Assembly (NCBI GenBank): GCA_024138025.1
Contig: JAMXBD010000572.1
Coordinates: 496,001-560,000, forward strand
From: Combretum micranthum
Taxonomy: Eukaryota > Streptophyta > Magnoliopsida > Myrtales > Combretaceae
Reading direction: 5' to 3'
DNA: 64,000 nucleotides
In this document: in pieces, positions 1 to 11,740 of the stretch
How positions within the stretch are numbered: position 1 is the stretch's first letter
Layout: every line of letters starts with the position of its first letter
The notes under the pieces: generated by a model
The model's database searches: none
What the model saw: the letters and a program-made list of their open reading frames with translations, nothing else
Told to the model about the DNA's origin: nothing
Program-made: the position numbers and the translations under genes

Positions 1-1634
1 TTTCGTAAAACAATTTGTCTTATAGTATTGAAAACTTGAACTTTAACAATTTCCTTTCTAAATATTTTGAAAGAACATTATAAATTTTTTTGTTATTATA
101 AATGAGTATATTTTTATTTTGTTTTCTAGTTCTTTTTCTAAAATAAATTAATTTTTTTCTTAATTTTGGTCTTCTACAAATTTTACCTTTAGTGATAAAA
201 ATGAAGTTTCTAAAAGTTTTCATAAGTTGTTGATAATTTCTAATAATCTGAGTTGTATATATTTTTCCTTTTTAAATGGTTTTGATTGAAAATTATAAAT
301 AAGTCTTTTCCTCTTATATTTGTTTTTCTTAAATTCTTTAAAAATAAATTTTATTTCCAAAAACTTGGTCTTTTAAGTTCTCTATGAAATTTTTACTTGG
401 AATAATCACTTTCAACATTTTCTTAAGTTGTTAGTAATATATATTGTTTTTCAAGCCTATTATTTTTATATTCTTATATTTCTTTGAAAATGAGTTTATC
501 ATTTAAAAACTTAGCATACTTCTATTTCTCTAAGAGGATTTATCATACTAGTGGTTTGATTCTTATCTTAACTTTGAAAAGTAGTTTAGTTCTTGGTTTT
601 TACTAAGGAGTTAGTGAAAATCTTATAAGTAAGTTTTTATGAAAAATTTTCTTATCAAAGAATTGTTAACACTAAGTTTTAATAAACATAATGTTACTTA
701 TCATAAAAAGATAGTGTTTAAGTTCCTTAAAAATTATCTTTATTGTCATTTAAGAAAATTTATGATAAGTTTATCTAAATTTTTTAAAAGAAAAAAAAAC
801 TTTTTCGATGTTTTCAATGACAGAATCTTTATTTAGGTTCAAAGTTACATAATAAAAGAGTGGTTCCATTTTTCCTTTATTAATGAAAAACTTTATTTTT
901 GTTGAGACAATATCATTATAATGATGCATGCACATGATTATGTAGTATGAAAAAGATGAGAATATAACATAATAATATAGTAAAGATATAAGAAATAATA
1001 AGAAAAGTAATAAGATCAAGTATTGAGAACCTTAACTTCATTAATATATCCCGGTCAAGTATTGGGAGCCTTAGCTTTATCAAGGCTTCCCGGGACTAAG
1101 AATAGACTAGTCCCAAAAAGGAACGAAAAGAAATAAAGGAAAACTCATAATAATAAGATCATGTTAGTGAAAGTTAGTGAGCATTTAGGCTTTATGAAAT
1201 ATCTAGATATACATATAGTTAGTAATACATATATAAAGTTAGGTTAGGAGCATAATAATAATAACAACATAATAACATAACATACAAAATAAAATATTGG
1301 AAATTCTTAGCATGTGGAAGAACAAAACATGAACATGTGGTTGCTTCTACAACTCCCATGAGTTTTAAGAAACAACATCATGGTCATGCTAAGTTACATG
1401 ACATGGGAAATTAATAATAGAAAATTTTTACCTAAAGATGTGTTTATGTTGAAGGAAAAAGATGATAGTTGTAAAATTATGTGGGTAGTAATATGTGGTA
1501 GATGGTTTTTGTTTAGAGAAAAATGTTGGAAAGACTTGGTTAGAGAGGATTTGGGTAGAGAGGATTTGTGGAGAAATTTTGAGAGAGTTTTGGTATGTAA
1601 AATGAGTGTGTGAAAGAAATAAAGGATGATGGGG

Positions 1635-1642
1635 TATTTATA
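1635..1642 (-). promoter_or_regulatory. TATA-like box of the partial LTR
   Basis: On the minus strand this reads TATAAATA within CTCTATAAATACCCC, a good plant TATA context. It lies about 60 bases downstream (in the minus direction) of a GA/CT tract and a single GGCCGGCGC word at 1741-1749. It probably marks the U3/R boundary region. No transcript evidence is available. Confidence 0.5.
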
Positions 1643-1700
1643 GAGTTTTGTGGAGGGAAATTAGATGTGATAAAACAAATTGAAAAAGAAAAATAAATAG

Positions 1701-1704
<4 letters not shown>

Positions 1705-1739
<35 letters not shown>
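1705..1739. repeat. (GA)n microsatellite
   Basis: About 17 uninterrupted GA units lie inside the LTR, just upstream of the TATA-like box in LTR orientation (a CT tract on the minus strand). Further GA-rich sequence continues to about 1770. Confidence 0.95.
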
Positions 1740-1743
<4 letters not shown>

Positions 1744-2266
1744 CGGCGCATATAGAGGGGAGGGAGAGAGAGTGAAATTTATTTTATTTGTTGTTTTGTA
1801 ATGAAAAGTAATTAAGATGTGAAATATGATAGATGTGAAATCGTATTGGAAAAGAAAAAAATAGAAAATAGGTGTGTAAGTAGTAAGAAAAAGTAGAGAT
1901 AGTGAAATAGTAATGAATAGTAAAAATAGTACTATGAATAGTAGACTAGACAATTAAAATACTGGTAGTAAAGAAAATACGCATAAATAGGTTATATCTG
2001 ATATTTTTAGTTACCGAAAAATTATGAAACTGATAGTTTTGAAATCCTTGTACAATTATGAGTCTTTTGGTGTTATTGGAATATTTTTACTATTCCGAGC
2101 ACCGGAGTATGCTTTTTGAGAACTAATTCCATTCGAGTTCAAAATACACTAAAAATTAACGAATATGATATTTTTAAGCTTTCATATATTATTACAAACT
2201 ATTATCCATAATTATCTCAATTCAATTGCTTAGGGTTTAAGAGCGCAGGAATGTCGGATCTAAACA

Positions 2267-3147
2267 CTAGGGTTTGTTGTAGATTTTGTTAACTTTTAAG
2301 ATTCCGGTTTGACTTTTGGCTTTTTGATTTATTCGTAAGATCATAGAATTTTGGGTTTTTTACTATGTTATATTTTTGGTTCAAAATTTATGTTTTATTT
2401 TATTTTATTTATGATTTATTTAATTTTTTCAGTTCCCGGGATTGTTTAACTGAGTTTAGGGTTATGAGTTGACTCTATTTGACTTTTGGTGGCAATTGAA
2501 ATTTTTTATTCTAAAATTCACCGAAGAATTTAAGGTTTTAGTATTTTGTTATCGAGTGTTATTTGGATATATCTTGATTTGCGTGTTAGGGATCAGATAG
2601 CTGATTTGGTTGGCGTACAGATGTTGAATCAAACAATTGTTGGATTTTCTATTTTGTTTTGAGGGTTCTCTTTTCTTAAGGTTAAGAATTTACGTATTTG
2701 ATCTTATTTAGAATTTGATTTTAACTTGGGTCTATTTTCAGGGTCTTGGTTTTGGTATTTGACTTTAAGATTATTTTCTAAGAATTATATTTGGGTTTTA
2801 CAAAGCCAGCAGCATTGAAGTTGTTTTTGCAGGCGTACGTTGAAAAATTGTAAAGGTTGATGAAATTGTGTTGAAAGATGGTGGCTCTTGCTTGTATTGT
2901 TGAAGGCTACCTTAATTCTTTTTAAAGGCTGGTGGCCTACTTTAGGAATTGGCAGGCCTATATTGTTTGTTCTCCAAAATTTACACAAATCTTCTCTCAA
3001 TTGCTTGTATTTATATGATAAGTCCTTAATGATCTGAAATATCAAATTAAGCATACTTGAGTACCATTTTCCTATGCTTTCTATAAAATCAAATAATAGT
3101 TTAGCATGATTTATAAAGTAAAAAGTGAGTGAAATATGACTTTATCA
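2267..3147 (-). mobile_element. Partial 3' LTR of minus-strand Athila-like element
   Basis: The right edge (TTTATCA at 3141-3147) directly follows, on the minus strand, a polypurine tract and the phrase CAAGCAAAAGTTCAAGTGTG. The same phrase precedes the 3' LTR of the 16-kb Athila at 60010-60033. The LTR therefore starts TGATAAAG on the minus strand. It contains a degraded GC word array (2802-2960) and then a TATA-like AAATATAATT (2792-2783 on the minus strand). Its distal end is missing, cut by the chromovirus LTR ending at 2266. No coding sequence; the ORF at 2785-3054 is array sequence. Confidence 0.6.
2802..2960 (-). promoter_or_regulatory. Decayed GC word array in Athila-like U3
   Basis: The words AAAGCCAGCAGC, GCAGGCGTACG, AAGGCTACC, AAAGGCTGGTGGCC and GGCAGGCC stand out from AT-rich surroundings and resemble decayed copies of the GCCGCCGGCGTA array seen elsewhere in the window. 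In minus orientation the array ends about 10 bases before the TATA-like sequence at 2783-2792. Its age makes the individual words approximate. Confidence 0.45.
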
Positions 3148-3459
3148 ACTCTCCCACACTTGAACTTTTGCTTGTCCTGAAGCAAAATAAATAAGAGAAC
3201 AATAAATCTATCATAGAGAGTACAAAATTTTTCACTTTCTTAATTTCAAGCATCTTTATAGATTATGACTTGCATTTTTGGTGCCTACTGTTCTAACCAA
3301 ACTAGGTTCATGTAATTAGATTACTACAATCAAAATTTAGTAGCTAATCTAGACAAAACAAACTCTAATCCCAGTTTTTAGCAAAAGATTCTTCTGTTTA
3401 AAAGAAAATGCACACTCCAATAAGGAAAAACAATCATTTAAACTTCACTGGACATTTAG
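3148..3459 (-). mobile_element. Athila-like 3' untranslated end, left half (with PPT)
   Basis: On the minus strand this carries a purine tract (GTGTGGGAGAGT, 3148-3160) next to the 3' LTR, then the reverse complement of text found at 59800-60020 of the large Athila. It is cut at 3459/3460 by insertion of the Tekay-type element, whose target duplication is TTTAG (3455-3459 and 16890-16894). The other half resumes at 16890. Non-coding. Confidence 0.7.
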
Positions 3460-6400
3460 TATAAACCCTGGAAATTTTCCACATTAGTATATGACCTTAA
3501 AAGAGATCATATGAACTAGTTAATAGATTTAGATTCTAATTAAAATCTAAGAATAGATCAATACCTGGAATTTAGTCAGATAAAGGATTTAGAAAGTGAA
3601 TAAAGAATTTCTTTAACCCTAGTTGATACCAAAAACGAGATTTCGTATCTTGAATTAATAATTCAAGATATGATTAAAAGAAAATCTAAATTTTAAACCC
3701 AAAACCTGATATACAAATAGATTTAAATAAAAAGATATAAATATAGAAATTAAATGATTGTTTTTGAACTTAACAATGATTCGAGATTAGAACAACGAGT
3801 AGTAATGAGCTTAGATTTGAATTTAAACCCTAAATTCGAGATCCCTAGTTAATATTAATAACTACTAATAAAATTTCATGACGGGTATCAAAACTAAAGA
3901 TATGTATATAGTTTAGTTTTTGTGTCAAAAGCGATATTAAGTAATAAATTAGCTACGCTTATAAACAGAAAACGATAATCTAAAGATGAACCGTTAGGAT
4001 TATAAATACACAACGAAAACATAAACTGTTAAATAACTCAAGATCTAAATTTCAAATAAATAATCGAATCACGCTATTGTTCTAATTCGAGTTTTCTTAA
4101 GCTATTGAAGACTAAAATAAAAATTGACCTAATGAGTTCAGGAAACTTTAATCGCGGAAGATAAAATTATACAAATAATTAATCGTGTTTATATAAAACT
4201 CAAATTTGTATTATTTGATAAACTAAGTATTTTGTATAACCCTATAAACATGTTTTTATACAAAACTCTCAAACATTAGCTAATTTGCACCCGTATAACT
4301 TGTGAAATTATCCTAAAACTAAATTAAAATAATTAACTAATATATATATATATATATGTTTTTCGGCTGCAAATTCGGTGGGAAAGCTATGGGAGGAAAA
4401 GAGAGCCGGATTGATCAAATAATTCACCAAATTTGTTAACAAAAGCAACCTAATGACCAATTAAACAATGCCAACTCAACCTATCATTAAATAACATGAA
4501 AACAATAGCCAAATGGGAACAAATTCGGAGGACAATCGGAAGGGAAATGCAGCCCCAACTTCATCCTTCATTCTTCTATATATATATGTTCAAAGCTCAT
4601 AATGAGGAAACAAACAATTTTTATTTCCCATATTTTCCAGAACGAATCCACTCCTCCATAGCAAAAAATGAAAACAAAAAAAAACAAACAAACATTCAAA
4701 TACAATTCAAGAGAAAAACAATACCGAAAACCCTTAGATACGAGTTCAAATAAGTTGATGAAGTTCAAATGATTTTCTTTCAAATCTAAGCATTATAACT
4801 GACTTCTAATAATTATAGGAACATAATAAACACAACTTCGAGCTTCGAGTTTCATCGGACAAGCTCAACCGAAGTAAAAATTCAAAACCTTAGTTTTGGT
4901 TCCATAAGATCGAGATCTAAGATTATATGTATGTAGAAGTGTTAAGAGTTGTTGTCTGACTATGTATAAGATATGGGAACACTTACAAACGGTTTAGTAA
5001 TGCTTTAATGTGGAAAATTTAACAAAAGTGAATCGGATCATCGAGGAAGATGATGAACAGTGCTAACATTGCGTCAAAGCCGGTAGTGTAATCGTTAAAC
5101 GCTGGCGGCTTACATGGATAGGCCGCCGGTGTAGGGATGGCTTACACTAAACAGAAGCTACGTAAAATTTATTTTTACGTAAAAGATGAGTGTAGGCCGG
5201 CTGCCTGGAGATATATGCCGATGGCTTAAGACCGGCGTACGTTGAAAGCCGACAGCTTTCGAAGCTGGTGCACCTAATATGAAATGCTTTTCAAAACAAA
5301 GTCTACACCGGCACCTGGGTTTCAAAGCCGGCGGCTTTGAGCCAGCGTACACCTATGAATCTTTTAGAAAAGCTTGTTTGAAACAAACAGAATATATATA
5401 TATATATATACAATAAACCTACTGCATATATATTATATATATATATTGAGTAGAATCTATTAAATAGATAAGTAAATACAAGTATTAAAAGTGTATTTAG
5501 ATTAATATCTAATAATTCTTAAAATCCTTAGAATTAAGAGAAAATATTTAGTGTTGATAAAAGTTATAAATAATCAAATATTTGTGCTAAATAGATAAAA
5601 CAGGTAAGAATGGAAATTGAAATAAGCTAAATTTTTATAATGTGACTTATAAAAAATAACAAAATAATAATACGAGATAAAATAGGAGAACACGACAACA
5701 CTAAGAAATAATAAATAGAGATAATTTTCTATTGAGATCAATTAGAATAACATAGAATTAGTATTAGTCACTACAAAACTTAATAAATATCAAATTTAAG
5801 ACACTAGTCACATATAGAATTTGGTATATAACCTATAATATATTGATGAATACTTTATTCATCTTAATAGGTGATTTTGATATACTAGAGGATCTATCAG
5901 CAGATTATTACGACTGAGTCAGTATGAGCAGTGAGTAATTCAGTCATATTGTACTGTTTGTGCTTGTAAATAGCTGAATATGTAATGCAAAGATAATCAA
6001 ACGATTGTTTGTTGAAAGTATGTGGTGATCTGATTGTAAGATATTGATAAAATATCCTTACAAAAGTGATAATGCAATGATTTGATGTTGTGAAGTAGTA
6101 TGATGATGATTGTGTGTAATGTATGATCACCATAAAATTGAATAAGAATTATGACTTAAAGAAATAATATGATCATGCATTGCACGAATTGCATTGTTGC
6201 ATATATATTGGGATGACAGCCTGCTACGTATTAATATTTCGATTCTCTGTTAGTGCTTGGTTATTCTAATGTGTTGTTCTTCCAAGCTTTCTTTGTTCCG
6301 TCGATTCTACGGGAACTAATGCACAGAAGAACGCCGCCCGTAGTATCGCTTTGAAATGATTAATACTTAGGGAGTTTCTAAGGTGAGTGCAGAAGATGGT

Positions 6401-7041
6401 CAGTGTTTAATTGATTATATTCAAAGTGATAATCCTAAAACGAGAAATCGTTGATTCTCCTATGTACTTAGTCTCTCATGGGCAGGTGGGTCATGGAGTA
6501 ATGGTTCTTCAACCCTTAAAAGAGGGCGTAAATCTTTTTCCTCTTTTGGGTTCTAGATCATCCAAGCTTGTATCTGTGCATATGATTGAGTGTTTACATT
6601 GCATATGATTTGCTAATAACTTGTGTGATGTATGATATGTCTTGTTATTCACTGAGCTGTGGTTTCACTCATGCTCCAACAATCTTTTCAGGTTTACTTT
6701 ACGACCCTGGTTAGTCACTTCCAGGAGTATGGCTCTAGTAAGAGCTTAGGAGCTGGGAGTTTATGGTTATCTTTGGGAATAATGGTTATGTTTTCTTAGA
6801 TTAGTTTAGTTAATGTTATTGTATCAGTTGTAAACTCTAAGAAGATAACTGACTTGTAATAGTTCTATAATATTTTATAGAAGTTATTTACCAGTTTAAT
6901 TCTTACATGTATTTATCATTTCTTATCAAGCAATTAAAAGATCCTGTTGTTTTGAAAACCTGTCATTCTTTGAAGGTAATCTAGTAATAGTATTCAAGTG
7001 TGACTTGTTTACTAATATTAGGGTACCCTCAGGGCGTGACA
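3460..7041 (+). repeat. 5' LTR of Tekay-type element
   Basis: It begins TATAAACCCTGG (the first CA/TG base pair is mutated; the 3' copy begins TGTAAACCTCGG) and ends AGGGCGTGACA, directly before the primer-binding site. It contains a GC word array at 5076-5353 followed by TA-rich sequence at 5392-5410 that may serve as TATA box. That would make U3 about 1.9 kb and R-U5 about 1.6 kb. Several ORFs here are chance reading frames. Confidence 0.93.
5076..5353 (+). promoter_or_regulatory. GC word array upstream of TATA-like sequence (5' LTR)
   Basis: At least ten GC-rich words lie in 278 bases, including AAAGCCGGTAG, GGCCGCCGGTGTAGG, GTAGGCCGGC, GACCGGCGTACG, AAAGCCGACAGC, CTACACCGGCACC, AAAGCCGGCGGCTTT and AGCCAGCGTACACC. 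The words are variants of TACGCCGGC, AAGCCGCCGGCTT and GCCGGCGTA, the first and last being reverse complements. The array ends about 40 bases upstream of a TATATATA run. GCCGCC is the core of the ERF-bound GCC box and RCCGAC that of DRE elements; binding is an inference only. Confidence 0.7.
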
Positions 7042-7050
7042 GAATTTAGT

Positions 7051-7062
7051 TGGTATCAGAGC
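7051..7062 (+). other. Primer-binding site (tRNA-iMet type)
   Basis: TGGTATCAGAGC, the standard complement of the 3' end of plant initiator methionine tRNA, lies nine bases after the end of the 5' LTR. Confidence 0.95.
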
Positions 7063-7269
7063 AAGGTTGCTAGTATAAGAAAGATAAATATGTGAAAGAA
7101 TTTCATTGGTGAATGTAGTAAGTTTAGATTTAATTAGCACCCTGTAAAATAGTTTGGTAGTTATGGGTAGAGTTACTACACAATTAGGAATAAATATGTG
7201 TGATTATTATTAATCAGCAAATTTTTTGTATGCAGACTAATCCGGCTACATGTCATATTATGGGAGATT

Positions 7270-8098
7270 ATGCAGGAAGAGGAGACATTGACAGATTACA
7301 GGCGCAGATTGCTAGTCCTGGTAGAGGACTTGTATTTATGCGGAATTACTAAAACTCTAGAGGAGATTCTTAGCACCTGGAAGAGAGGATTACAGCCTTT
7401 GTTTAGAGGTTGGTTATTTCTGATGGAGCGGGCTTTTCCAGATAATGGATCGGCTATAGAGACGCTCTATAGATTTGAGAGACTGGTAGTTCATAAAGGA
7501 GGTGGCCTGGAGATTGATAATATAGCATTTATAGTCTCATCCAGATCTGTGATTTTAAAGTCTAGGTAGCTATTAGGAGAGGAGCAGTTTATGCTCATGA
7601 TGTTAGACATGATCATACATGGGTAAGAGGTGATGCAGCTTATGATGATGATCAGATGCTTGCACGAGTTAGCAGATGTAGCCACTCCAGACGCATTTTG
7701 ATGAGGAAACCACCTATTATACCTGAGACAGCAGGTAAGTTCCAGCGTCCTACTTCTGTGCAGGATAGACTGGTACAGGAGTCAGTATAGACTACTATTC
7801 ATAAAAGGAGAATAACCACAGAGTTGCTGGATGAAAGAGAGGGAAAGAGATGAAGGATTGAGGTAAAAAAGTATGTCTCAGATTATAATTATGCTAGATG
7901 GATTAAGACAGCACATGGATGGTGGATTGAGAGAGATATACCACCTAGTGCTGAGAGTGAGCTGAGGCCTGCACCCAGAGGTATTCGGATAATGGATACA
8001 GACTTGACTTTGGCATCTCCAGGGGATAGAGACACGATGATTGAGATTGATGATAGCAGTTCAGAGGGAGAGGATGATTACCCTCATTTAGGTCCTTA
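7270..8098 (+). pseudogene. Extra decayed ORF between 5' LTR and gag
   Basis: A broken reading frame lies upstream of gag. The first part (7270-7566, about 99 codons) reads like a gag-type helical segment: ETLTDYRRRLLVLVEDLYLC followed by a WKRGL block. A second piece ends at about 7788 with KPPIIPETAGKFQRPTSVQD. A third (7864-8098) contains DYNYARWIKTAHGWWIERD and ends in an acidic tail (EIDDSSSEGEDDYPHLGP) before TAG. The pieces are separated by stops and frame changes. I do not recognise a family. It could be an additional ORF of this lineage, an older gag remnant, or captured sequence. The region has slightly higher GC and a more coding-like composition than its flanks. Confidence 0.45.
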
Positions 8099-8398
8099 GG
8101 AGAAGGGCAAGGGTCGTCTTTATCCCAATCCTTGAGTGTTATATGAGGATGATGTATTATCTATTTATGATGACATGATAGGACGATATCAGTAGACTTT
8201 TGATGATATGTATATGTATCTTTTGATGACTGTAGTAGAAAAACTAGGTTTAGTGTTAGTGCCATTTTTTGTATGTACATAATGCACTAACAATGAAAGG
8301 CTTATATATATTTTGGTTATGTATATATATGTGTCATATATATATGAATGACTTGGATGTCTTTGGGTAAAGATGAATTATGATCTAACTTAAATAAC

Positions 8399-9671
8399 AT
8401 GTTGAATGTTAATAGAATGCCAAGAGGGAGAAATAAAAGTAGAAATGCCAGGATTGCTGGAGATCCACCAATAAATGCTCCTGCACGATCCCAAAACCGA
8501 ATTGAGGATGTTTTACGAAGTCTCCAACAACAAACTGTCTTGATTTTGCAAGCTTTGCAAAATATGCAAGCAATAAATATAGCACCACCTGCTGGGGCAC
8601 TAGCAATGACTCCACCAACTCCTAGAGGAAATGAAAGACGTACTCCACCGGTTCAATTTTAGGAAAATGGACCAGTGAACCCAAATGAATCTGCTGCCGA
8701 GGTGCAAGGACCGCCTCGATATGAACAAGAATTGCCACCACCACCACCTTTACGTCCTCAGAGGAATTTGTTGCCAGGATTCATTAAATGCAACAGATAC
8801 TTTGAAGGAATACCAGGAAAGCCAAAAGAACCTGAAGATTGGCTGGCTCAAATTGAACGATCCTTTGATGTTTTCCAAGTACCTGAAGCTCTGAAAGTAT
8901 CTTATGGAACATATCTATTAAGATTGAGAGCAAGAATATGGTGGAATTCAAAACAAAGAAGTTTGTCACAATCGGTTACTTGGGAAGTATTCAGACGAAA
9001 AATTCTGAAGGAATATTTCCCAGGCAGTCTAAAAGCAAAATATAGTACTGACCTGATGAATTTGATGCAAGGAACTAAGACGATTGATGAGTACGAACAT
9101 GAGTTTAATCGATTGTTACAGTTTGCTCCAGATGCTTATCGGGACAGTGATGAGCTAAAAAGACAGACTTTCATGGCTGGATTAGAACCTCATTTTCAAA
9201 GAAGACTTGCTGAATTTGAAGTTGATAACTTTGCAGCTATGATAGAAAAAGCTCGAATCATTGAACGAGCAAGGAAGTATGAAATTGAGAGGTATAAGAA
9301 GAAAGGAACTATTTTGGGAAAGAATGTATGATGGTTCTATGGCAAGTTCTGTGCCTAAGCAGGTTAAATTCTTCAAATCTTTCAATGTGAACAAAGGAGG
9401 AGTAATGGGGAAGAATAAGGTTACTTGTTGGAAATGTAAAGGTTTCCATTATCTAAGGGATTGGCCACAATTGCAACACAAATGTTATTATTGTGGAGAA
9501 AGTGGGCACATGGCAAATAATTATCCAAAAAGAAAAATTGCAACTTGTTTTGTATGTAACAAAGTTGGGCACATAGCAACCAACTGTCCACAAAAAGTGA
9601 GTGTAGTAGCTGGATCTTCACAGCCAAAAGGAATGATTGGAGTCAGGATCGAAAAATGGAAATGCCAATAA
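8399..9671 (+). pseudogene. gag: gag of Tekay-type element, broken
   Basis: Encodes the capsid/nucleocapsid precursor. The frame opens at 8399 or the internal ATG at 8417 (MPRGRNKSRNARIAG), has an in-frame TAG at 8660-8662, and continues from about 8663 with the retrotransposon gag core (FIKCNRYFEGIPGKPKEPEDW, then WNSKQRSL, EVFRRKILKEYFP, and DEYEHEFNRLLQFAPDA). It shifts frame near 9300-9331. The nucleocapsid part has three zinc knuckles: CWKCKGFHYLRDW and CYYCGESGHMANNY have each lost the last Cys (to Trp and Tyr), while CFVCNKVGHIATNC is intact. A further one-base loss near 9635 breaks the link to protease. About 420 codons in total, normal for chromovirus gag. Confidence 0.9.
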
Positions 9672-10481
9672 AGCCAGTACGACGGCCAGAGTTTTTGCCA
9701 TGTATGGAAATCTTGTTGAGAACGTGGAAATAGAGGAAGAAGATGAAGGAAATATTTGGGAGGAAGTTGATCCTAAAGAATATGGACTCATTGCAGGTAT
9801 GTAATTTCATAATTGTTTATCTAAAGTTTTTAAGACACAATCACAAGTAAATGAGCAATAGAAGTCTTTATGAATTGAAAATAACATGAACTTAATAATT
9901 GATAAATAGGATCAATTCAAGTAGGGGATCAGACTGCGTATGCTTTGTTTGACACGGGAGCAACACATTCTTTCATAAATACTGGATTAGCAAGGCGTAT
10001 AAGATTACCAATCGAAAGCATAAGTAAAGAACTGAGAGTTGTTACGCCAACTGGAGACTTGGTAGTAACATGGGAGATGATAAAGTGTTGTCCATTAAAG
10101 ATTGGAAATCAAGAATCAATTGTTGATTTAATCATGATAGAGATACAAAAATATGATATTATTCTGGGTATGGTTTGGTTAACCGCTGTAAAAGCAAAAG
10201 TTAATTGCCATCTCAAAATGGTATCTTTTGCCAATAACCAAGGAGAAAGAAAGGAGTATAGGGGTGAGATACTCAAAGGAGTCGGAACTAAGATAACAAC
10301 AATTGAGGTGGAAAATGAAGAGGATATGGAGTTAAACGGGTGTATTCTTGGAACAACTGAGGGTGAATCCAAAGTATTGGATATTCATACCATTCGAACA
10401 GTGTGTGAATACCTGGATGTATTTCCAGACGAATTACCGGGATTACCCCACACAAAGAAGTGGAATTCTCAATTGATTTGA
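9640..10481 (+). pseudogene. Protease region of Tekay-type element
   Basis: The retropepsin-type aspartic protease that cleaves the polyprotein. After an acidic linker (VEIEEEDEGNIWEEVD) the frame reads KEYGLIAG, is interrupted by an intron-like segment (9797-9909), and resumes as SIQVGDQTAYALFDTGATHS, with the catalytic D-T-G at 9951-9959. Downstream the YDIILGMVWL block is the conserved ILG motif of the family. A one-base deletion near 10450 shifts the frame into reverse transcriptase. No stop lies in the protease core itself, so this is the best preserved domain of the element apart from RT. Confidence 0.85.
9797..9909 (+). other. Candidate GT-AG intron inside gag-pro
   Basis: The coding sequence on the left ends ATTGCAG and is followed by GTATGTAATTTC, a textbook plant donor. 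The segment is AT-rich with stops in all frames, has a possible branch site (ACTTAAT at about 9890), and ends ATAAATAG. Removing the 113 bases joins GCA-G to GA-TCA and restores the protease frame without any shift, giving an uninterrupted IAG-SIQ junction. A simple insertion would not be expected to have these boundaries. RNA evidence is needed to confirm splicing. Confidence 0.6.
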
Positions 10482-11740
10482 TACCTGGAACAGAACCAAT
10501 ATCAAAAGCTCCGTACCGCATGGCACCTGTGGAATTAAAAGAATTAAAGGTGCAATTAGAAGAATTGTTGGACAAAGGATTTATCAGACCTAGTGTTTCA
10601 CCTTGGGGAGCACCAGTATTGTTTGTGAAGAAGAAAGATGGATCAATGAGACTCTGTATTGATTATAGAGAATTAAACAGAGTGACTATCAAGAACAAAT
10701 ATCCTTTACCCAGAATTGATGATCTCTTTGATCAGTTGAGAGGAGCAAAGGTATTTTCTCGAATTGATTTAAAGTCAGGATATCATCAAATCCGAATTAA
10801 AGTAGAGGATGTACCAAAGACTGCATTCCGAACTAGGTATGGTCATTATGAATTTTTGGTCATGCCATTTGGATTAACTAATGCACCTGCAGTTTTCATG
10901 GATCTGATGAATCGTATCTTTAGACCTTTGCTGGATATCTGTGTGATTGTTTTCATAGATGATATACTTGTATATTCGTCTACTGAAGAACAACATGATG
11001 AGAACTTGAGAAGTGTGTTACAAATAAGAGATAATAAGCTGTATGCCAAATTGTCTAAGTGTGAATTTTGGCTTAGAAGTATATCATTCCTTGGACATAT
11101 TATTTCTGGAGAAGGAATATCGGTTGATCCTGCAAAAGTTAAAGCTATTGTGGAATGGAAAAGACCTGAAACTGTTACGGAAGTTAGGAGTTTCTTGGGA
11201 TTGGCAGGATATTATCGGAAATTTGTGAAAGATTTCTCAAAGATTGCAACCTGACTCAATTGACCAGGAAGAATGAGAAATTTGAGTGGAATGATCAACG
11301 TGAACAAAGTTTCCAAGAATGAAGAAAGGTTAATATCAACACCAATCTTGGTTTTACCCAATGACAAGGATCTATATACTGTCTACAGTGATGCATCCAG
11401 AAATGGTTTAGGATGTGTGTTAATGCAAAATGGAAAAGTAATAGCATATGCTTCTAGACAATTAAAACCATGAGATGAATTACCCCACTCATGATCTAGA
11501 ATTAGCTGCTATTGTTTTTGCACTCAAGATTTGGCGTCACTACTTATATGGACAGAAATGTGAAATATATACGGATCACAAAAGTTTGAAGTATATATTT
11601 ACACAAAAAGAGTTGAACATGAGACAAAGAATGGTTGGAATTGATTAAAGATTATGATCTTACCATTAATTACCATCCTGGTAAAGTGAATGCCGTGGCT
11701 GATGCATTGAGTCGAAAAGTTATGGAGAAGTAGCCTCAAT
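10460..11740 (+). pseudogene. Reverse transcriptase and RNase H of Tekay-type element
   Basis: Copies the element RNA into DNA. An open stretch from 10460 to 11251 holds the whole RT core: the [20 protein letters not shown] entry, [19 protein letters not shown], the MPFGLTNAP block and the catalytic FIDD at 10952-10963, then FLGHIIS and the thumb segment [12 protein letters not shown] one-base deletion near 11250 ends the frame. RNase H follows in pieces: YSDASRNGLGCVLMQ (catalytic Asp), YASRQLKP, then [11 protein letters not shown] at about 11572-11604, with at least two further frame changes and stops before the connection segment at 11690-11740. The RT core appears intact at the residue level. 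Confidence 0.92.

Larger units (their letters stand above)
1..2266 (-). mobile_element. Partial long LTR of a Tekay-type chromovirus
   Basis: This is the right-hand part of a long LTR read on the minus strand; the rest lies beyond the window start. The segment near 1990-2150 resembles 53800-53950 of the solo LTR described below (same order of phrases around the autonomous-looking GAAACTGATAG/GAAATTGATA blocks and the CCGGAGTATGC/CCGGGGCACGC block). The first 1000 bases resemble 21760-22640. The right end reads AGGAATGTCGGATCTAAACA, so the LTR starts with TG on the minus strand at 2266. No primer site or polypurine tract flanks 2266, so this is a 5' or solo LTR inserted into the Athila-like LTR on its right. 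No coding capacity. The family assignment rests on similarity to the other LTRs in this window. Confidence 0.65.

Noticed and set aside
1540..1953. 137-codon minus-strand frame rich in Phe, Leu and Ser
   Set aside because: It is a low-complexity translation of the CT/GA tract and AT-rich U3 of the LTR.
7051..7062. Possible tRNA gene signals (TGGTATCAGAGC) here, at 32972-32983 and at 38761-38772
   Set aside because: These are primer-binding sites complementary to a tRNA end. No cloverleaf sequence is present around them.
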